64,000 bases of DNA from Rhytidiadelphus loreus. Taxonomy: Eukaryota; Streptophyta; Bryopsida; Hypnales; Hylocomiaceae. Positions 58,984-64,000 of this stretch are shown in pieces (position 1 is the stretch's first letter; every line of letters begins with the position of its first letter). The translations under genes were made by a program, and so were the position numbers. Location of the stretch: NCBI GenBank assembly GCA_947034895.1, contig OX344764.1, positions 70,661,348 through 70,725,347 on the forward strand, in the 5' to 3' direction. Below the pieces are notes generated by a model, which was not told the origin of the DNA, did no database searches, and saw only the letters and a list, made by a program, of their open reading frames with translations.

Positions 58984-59611
58984 GGTTGGCCGTTGCTCGC
59001 TACAACCAAACTTTTGAGTTTTTAACTAAAAAATTGAACACTAATATTTCAAATCAAAATTCTCTCATTCCATCTCCATATTTCTCCCAAGTTAACAACT
59101 CACATCTCTCTCAACTTCCACAAAACAAATGAAAAAGGACTTAAGGAGAGAGAAGAACTAAGAGAGAATGGAATGAGAATAGGAATCCCACACGTGAAAA
59201 ATTTAACATTCAAAAACTCATTCAAAAAGAATATTACTATTGAACCAAAGTTTTATATTCTTTAGTATTTGTTGGTTAACTAGTTAGTTATTAGATTCTA
59301 AAGGGAATTTAGGGACTTTGGAGTTTAGTGGGGTTTTGTCTTGTTAGGCCTAATAATCCAAGAAGATAAAACAAATCGCCAACTAATACATCCAAAGTCA
59401 ATTAACAAAAATATAATTAATAAATTTGATTTGATTTTGTGGATTTAGTTGGGTTTTGGTATTTAAAATAATTTGGAATTAATTTGGAAATTATTCAAAA
59501 TACCTCTAAATTCAATTAAGATCCTCTAACTATATCTGGGAAATTAGAATTAGAACGAAAAATACAACGAACATCAAAAGTATTAAATTTGAATTGCGAT
59601 GGATTAGCAAA

Positions 59612-59695
59612 ATGGACGAGGAAAGAGTTGGCTATTACGAGATGATACATCTTGTGATTCTCGAGGACGGCACGAACGACTCATTCACCGGCGAG
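59612..59695 (+). other. Exon-1-like coding segment, copy c
   Basis: Twenty-eight codons, MDEERVGYYEMIHLVILEDG then TNDSFTGE, end at GAG/GTACATT. The position of the donor and the DGT motif match copy b. The composition is richer in G and C than in copies a and b, suggesting less decay. No downstream exon was found. Confidence 0.35.
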
Positions 59696-60877
59696 GTACA
59701 TTAATTTCTTGTCTTTACTTTTTGCTTTTCAATTTAAAAATTAATTTAAAGAATTTGCTAGTTAAAATAACATTTAAGAATTTAGCATTAAAATTAACCT
59801 TAAAAATTTAAACCTATAAATTTTAGAATCTAAAGAAGGAATCTAGTCAAATTTAGGAATCTAAGGAACAATAGAATATTTAGAGAAAATTAAAACCTAA
59901 TTTATCTTTTTATTCTATATAAAACTTATTGAAGGAATGAGTCCCATCTAAGTACAAGGAACTTTCATCCATCCATAAGTTTTTACCTAGAAGTCCAAAA
60001 TTCTTGCTCTTTAACTTGGTAGAAAGGTAATTTATCACTTCCCTCATAAAAACAATAAAACCCCCCCAAAATGACTAAATTTAGAATAATAACTTATAAA
60101 TAAAATTAATAACAGAACAATTAGGAATATTCTTAAGGAATAACTAAGGAATCTTTTGAGACTAGAATCATCTAAAAAATCTTTTGAAGATTTCAAACTC
60201 AAATTTTATTTTAAAATTATTTTAATTTTAAAGGAATAAAGTGTGGATGAAGTTTGACTTAATTTTGGATGAAAAATCTTAAAATAGGTCAAAACTAAGC
60301 TTTCTCTCAAAAATCCATTAGTTAATTTAATTAACAATTTAACCTAAAATTTAGATTTATTTTGAATTCATTTGCTATTTTAGTTAATAGATGAAGTTTT
60401 TAGATTAGAATTAGGGACAAATTTCATCCATCAATATCTTTTGGTAGGAATATCAAAATTCAATTTGCTTTACCATTTTGGGAAGAGCAAAGTATATTCT
60501 ATCAATTAGCTTAGATAGATTTTCACATTAGATTAGGATTCACTTACTCATCATTCAAGGTCTTGAACCTTTTAACGTTTAGATTGTTTTGAAGTAATTA
60601 GAAGTAGATTATTCTCATAACAAACAAAGTGTCAATTTCTTGGAAGGCCAAAGAACACTACATTTATAATTCACCGATACAAATTACTAACTTATGCCGC
60701 TAGAATCTGTGTGCAATTTTCTAACTTAAGGGTGGAGTTAGAAACACTCACACCACCCTCACCTTGCTTTTTGGTTTTATTTAAAAAAAAAAATTCAGGG
60801 GTCCTCTTTGGTGCTGCGAGTGGTGTCTCGGATTCAAGGATGGTCGGGGATCGTAGTCCAGGACCTGCCCAAATCCC

Positions 60878-62334
60878 AGCAACGATGCTAGCGTGTGAGC
60901 TTGGAGCCGTGAACCTGTGAGCGTGGAGCCTATGAGCCTAGAGTTTAGAACCAAAAAATTCCCATTTTTATACCAAAGAAAATAAAAAAGTTGAATTTTT
61001 CAACCTCATTATGAGAAATTTGGGACCTATAATCGTGTATCCTATTACCGTGGATTAGGAAATATTTTAGGTGGTGTTTGAATTCTCTGTGGTACAAATA
61101 ATCCACCAGATAGTGAGACCGAGAGTCATTTCTGGTGGAGGCTAATGTTTAGGGTTTAGGGTCACAAAAAATCGGGAAGGGTGGTGGTGACATGGATCAA
61201 AACTTGGAACATTGAACTTCTACATTTTTAGCACTCATAAGCACTTATCGCTCATGTACTAGCATTGGTGCGTGCAACATGTCCCATACCGGTTGTAGTT
61301 GACTACATGAGATGCTATAAAAGGATTGAGTTTAAATGAGCATACATCTACAAAACCAATGGGAAGTCGACTATCACAATTTAGTGCATCCATTGGGCCA
61401 ATGACAATTCATTGTGATTGGAGCTTTCCATTGGCCATGTAGTTTTAATATGGTAAATATACATAATTCAAATCAATGTCATCATCATACAAACACAACC
61501 ATATGTTTATCATTATTGCATAGGGTAATGGAATTGCCAATTTTGATATTTTGGAAGACTTTGTAGAAAATTAAATAAACAAATAGTAAAAGATGGCTTG
61601 GATTTGAAAAGAAAAATGAAGAAAATGTGGGCAATGGAGGGCCATAATGAAGAATAAAAGTGTACCTTCAAAATGGAGAGTATTACGGAGAAAATGGACA
61701 AAACAGATACTCGACTGGAAATGGAAATGGAACTTAAATAAAAAAAATTATGCATCAAATCATTTCAATTGTAGTATATAAAAATGAGTGCATTATAATT
61801 GAAGTACATTTGAAAATGTGTCCATGCCTACTCTGGAAGTGTGATCATTCTAGCTCGAACTAGCAGTAGCTTCAATGAGTTGAAGCTATAACTTGGTGCA
61901 TGAATGAAATTATCTTTGTTGACATCCATCTTGCAAAAGTACCTGTACAAATAGTACAAGTGTTTGCAATTCACGTATTGCTGCCGACCTCCAATAGCTT
62001 AAATTGCCATATTCACAAAGTTTGGGCATGTGCATGTTGGGAATTGGCCCATTGTAACTCGATATGCATTTTTGTTAGGCTCTGACCCTGTCTCTAACTC
62101 CACTATTGCACCAAGGCCTGGGAAAGGGAGCAATGTTACTCAGGACTAGAATTTGCCCTCTCACATTACCTGCACTTTTCCACTTGTTTCGTTGTTCTGC
62201 AGTAGGTGCGTTTGCAATCCTTCAAATGGCTTTGCTGTTCCTCTCAGTTGGATACACATTTGTGTTATTTGATGGAGGGTGGTCATACAATGCAAGTTTG
62301 AAAATATTTGACATGTTGAACAATTGACGTGGCG
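60878..62334. repeat. Duplicated transposon-end segment with SWIM-like remnant, copy 2
   Basis: This is the partner of 55971-58008 with the same boundaries (AGCAACGATGCT; TTGACGTGGCGACA). It has one unit of the tandem array, two TTTAGGG motifs at 61148-61161 and a deletion relative to copy 1 near 61520. The flanks on both sides differ from copy 1, which argues for transposition or ectopic copying of a defined unit. Confidence 0.85.
61828..62133 (-). pseudogene. Transposase-like C-terminal fragment with intact SWIM-like ligands but an internal stop (copy 2)
   Basis: The minus-strand frame reads LPFPGLGAIVELETGSEP, then AYRVTMGQFPTCTCPNF, then NMAI, a TAA stop (61999-62001), then AIGGRQQYVNCKHLYYLYRYF and FIHAPSYSFNSLKLLLV, ending LPE-stop. 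The CTC...CKH pattern fits the SWIM consensus CxCx(n)CxH. The stop lies between the two ligand pairs, so the finger cannot be made. No complete parent copy lies in the window. Confidence 0.65.
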
Positions 62335-62371
62335 ACAGTATTGGTCGTTCTTGGAGGCGAAATCCTGCATG

Positions 62372-62806
62372 CTATAGTAACAATGTCTCTTCTTGGTTTA
62401 GGTTAGTTCCAGACAAAACAGGCCAAACCTCTGGTACCTCCGGCCAATCGAGAACCCACTTTTGTTTTGTACCTTTCAAGCATCGTTTGATGTCATCCCA
62501 ATAAAACCAAAAATCAACCACCACCTGTCGTTTACTCCCATATTCTTCTTTTCTACCGCGGTAGGTAGGAGCTCGAGTTCCCTTCTTTCCTTTTGCAATC
62601 TTGTTGGTGCACTTGATGTTTGATCTTTGTTGTTGAGCTTGACATTTGGCGGCAGATCTGTGGCTGATTCTTGCAATGTACCATTTTGATGTATCATAGT
62701 TGCTCTCAAATGCTACCGTAATATGTTCAGAAGTATTTGCCTGAGGGTGTTTACCTTTATAGGCAATTTTGTTAAAATGGCGGTATTCCATGTGCCATTT
62801 GTACAT
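62372..62806 (-). other. Open frame of 144 codons, possibly transposon-derived
   Basis: The frame has coding-like character in its second half (SKRQVVVDFWFYWDDIKRCL, KGTKQKWVLDWPEVPEVWPV) and a basic middle (KIAKGKKGTRAP). Its first codons (MYKWHMEYRHFNKI) derive from the MITE-end motif at 62764, so the original start is lost or the MITE supplied it. No domain is recognised. It lies upstream, on the same strand, of the SWIM-like fragment and may be part of the same decayed element. Confidence 0.35.
62764..62800. repeat. Single end of the GGTATTCCA small MITE family
   Basis: CAATTTTGTTAAAATGGCGG then TATTCCATGTGCCATTT matches the terminal repeats of the MITE at 45585. No partner end was found nearby. 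Confidence 0.5.
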
Positions 62807-63288
62807 GAAAGTTTGGCGAAGTGCGATTTTTGAACAGAAGGGGATGGATTTCTTTGTAGGACTTGTAAGGAAGAAAGTGCCTTGAATTTTATATAGTTGT
62901 CAGAGTTTTGCATGAATACTTCCTAGTGTGGGCGCGGGAGATGTCGACCTCTAGAATGGAAGGAAAGCAGACATTGGATTACATTTTGGTTAGGAGTCAT
63001 GATGTGCAGAAGTTTTAGAAAATCTTTAGATTTGCGTTGTTTTGGATCGTGAGGAACGCAAAGATTGAATTTGGATTAGGGCCTGGAGGAATAAATGAGG
63101 CATGTGCGGGAACTTGATTTTTTCACTTAAAAAAATTGGAGGGTACAAATGTCGATGAACATGCAAATGAGAAGAATTTCTTGCATCTTCTGCCACTCTA
63201 CTGACTTCTACAATGCACGGGAGCATTTCAAGCAACAAATAAGTTTTTTCCAAGAGCCCTCCGCACCAAAAAAAAATCAAGAGCCTCA
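62807..63288. other. Intergenic DNA between two minus-strand frames
   Basis: Only short frames occur. Nothing was recognised. Confidence 0.4.
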
Positions 63289-64000
63289 CTATTCGTCCTC
63301 TGCAATTCGACGTAAATGATCCACTGCAAATTGCACTTGCTGATGGGGGGCAATGAAACTGTTCCCATCATTCTTCTTTGGTTTCCACGATGCCATTATA
63401 TTGTCCGTAGAAATGTAGTCAGCCTTCTCGGCCGTACAATCAACCCTCCATCTGAAATTGGTCTTCGTGTCCCACCCTGCGTACAATCGTTGAGGGTCCT
63501 TCGACGCTCTGCATGGGGTGTGCCATTGCACCAGAACTTCACGAAAGTGCTCCGCCGTTGGATCAAATTGCGGATTTTCAACTGCCCTAGCAAGCCACAC
63601 GGGCTCTTCACAATCCAATCCGGGCCTCACAAAGAGGTAGAACCCCTCGCGGACATCGGTGACCACGTTGTACGCTGGTGGTGGCCTCCCCTCCAGAGTG
63701 CCAATGTAAGGATCATCCATGTCGACCTTCTCCCGCGTCCTTCCATCTTACATGAAATCCATCGTAAGATCCCCGGGTTGTCGAGTTCGAGGCCAAAATT
63801 CGTGCCTCAATTCATTGGACTGTTGAAGATCTTCTTCGGCGCCATTGCCCAAGGCATTTCTCACTCCGGTCCAGTACATGACCAAGTGTGAAAGTCGGGC
63901 CTTGTACTCCAGTGGAGCGTCGTCTTGAGATATGTTCATCCAATGTTGGATGTATCCATCGTGTCCACGCAAAATCTCTGCTTCGTTGGTCATTTTCTTT
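63289..64000 (-). pseudogene. Coding stretch broken by one in-frame stop, running off the right edge
   Basis: Two minus-strand frames (63748-63993 and 63289-63720) are in the same phase. They are separated only by a TAA at 63748-63750 and nine codons (DGRTREKVD). The frame is open to the window edge at 64000. The second part has a W-rich, folded-domain character: GFYLFVRPGLDCEEPVWLAR, then VLVQWHTPC, AGWDTKTNFRWRVD and TDNIMASWKPK, ending RRIAEDE-stop. I do not recognise a family; the pattern resembles C-terminal regions of transposon-encoded plant proteins. ATGTAAGATGG at the stop could also be a splice donor (AT/GTAAGA), but no acceptor fits before the frame resumes. Confidence 0.55.

Larger units (their letters stand above)
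58960..60740 (+). repeat. Dispersed exon-bearing repeat, copy c
   Basis: It shares the body phrases and order of copies a and b (ATGAAGTTT, AATTTCATCC, AATATCTTTTGG, TTTACCATTTTGGG, final CTTAAGGGTGGAG). It adds a plausible promoter at its start. It is the most gene-like of the three. Confidence 0.5.

Noticed and set aside
63751..63753. Splice donor ATGTAAGATGG at the in-frame stop
   Set aside because: No acceptor fits before the frame resumes 30 nt later, and an intron that short is unlikely. Kept only as an alternative in the feature note.

Overview
The window looks like a gene-poor, repeat-dense piece of a land-plant nuclear genome. The evidence is a plant-type (nepenthesin-like) aspartic protease with GT-AG introns, CACTA-type transposons with 3-bp target duplications, short interstitial TTTAGGG plant telomere motifs, and small islands of balanced, GATCGAT-rich base composition set in very AT-rich DNA. 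The repeat types and the transposon-derived SWIM-like zinc finger make a seedless plant (moss or other bryophyte, possibly a lycophyte) my best guess, but that is inference. No rRNA, tRNA, CRISPR or bacterial-style operon was seen.

Genes. (1) 8829-11865 (+): a confident four-exon, 520-aa secreted aspartic protease with all splice junctions in phase. Its last coding bases and 3' flank are tandemly triplicated (11801-12662). (2) 20840-21702 (+): a probable two-exon gene for an acidic 229-aa protein built largely of 15-residue repeats; no family recognised. (3) 42736-43137 (+): a probable single-coding-exon 133-aa protein of unknown family, with a likely 5' UTR intron acceptor just upstream. (4) 63289-64000 (-): a collinear coding stretch broken by one in-frame TAA and running off the right edge, probably a transposon-derived or decayed gene. 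Three dispersed copies of a 1.4-1.8 kb repeat carry a short exon-1-like segment ending at a GT donor (29913, 32507, 59612).

Repeats by region. 1-5342: a TTAA-type element interrupted by a CACTA insertion, a degenerate tandem array and a second CACTA element. 12.7-20.0 kb: a long-TIR element with a GC-rich hairpin inside it, hAT-like MITEs, and a TTAA-bounded element. 23.4-29.1 kb and 34.3-40.2 kb: a dense series of roughly 0.6-0.95 kb non-autonomous elements bounded by TTAA with CCCCTAAAGG-like ends (piggyBac-like). 29.1-34.3 kb: several tandem arrays and two copies of the exon-bearing repeat. 43.5-53.0 kb: a head-to-tail tandem duplication whose two copies differ by four insertions (solo-LTR-like, two TIR elements, one MITE). 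Subtracting the insertions leaves about 2.96 and 3.03 kb, so the units match. 55.9-62.3 kb: a pair of duplicated segments each holding a decayed SWIM-like zinc finger; one copy lost the metal ligands and the other gained a stop.

The genes show no sign of working together. The window is best read as three or four isolated genes inside a layered transposon landscape. The most interesting signals are the TTAA/CCCC element family, the dated nested insertions in the tandem duplication, the GC-rich 162-bp hairpin, and the complementary decay of the SWIM-like copies.
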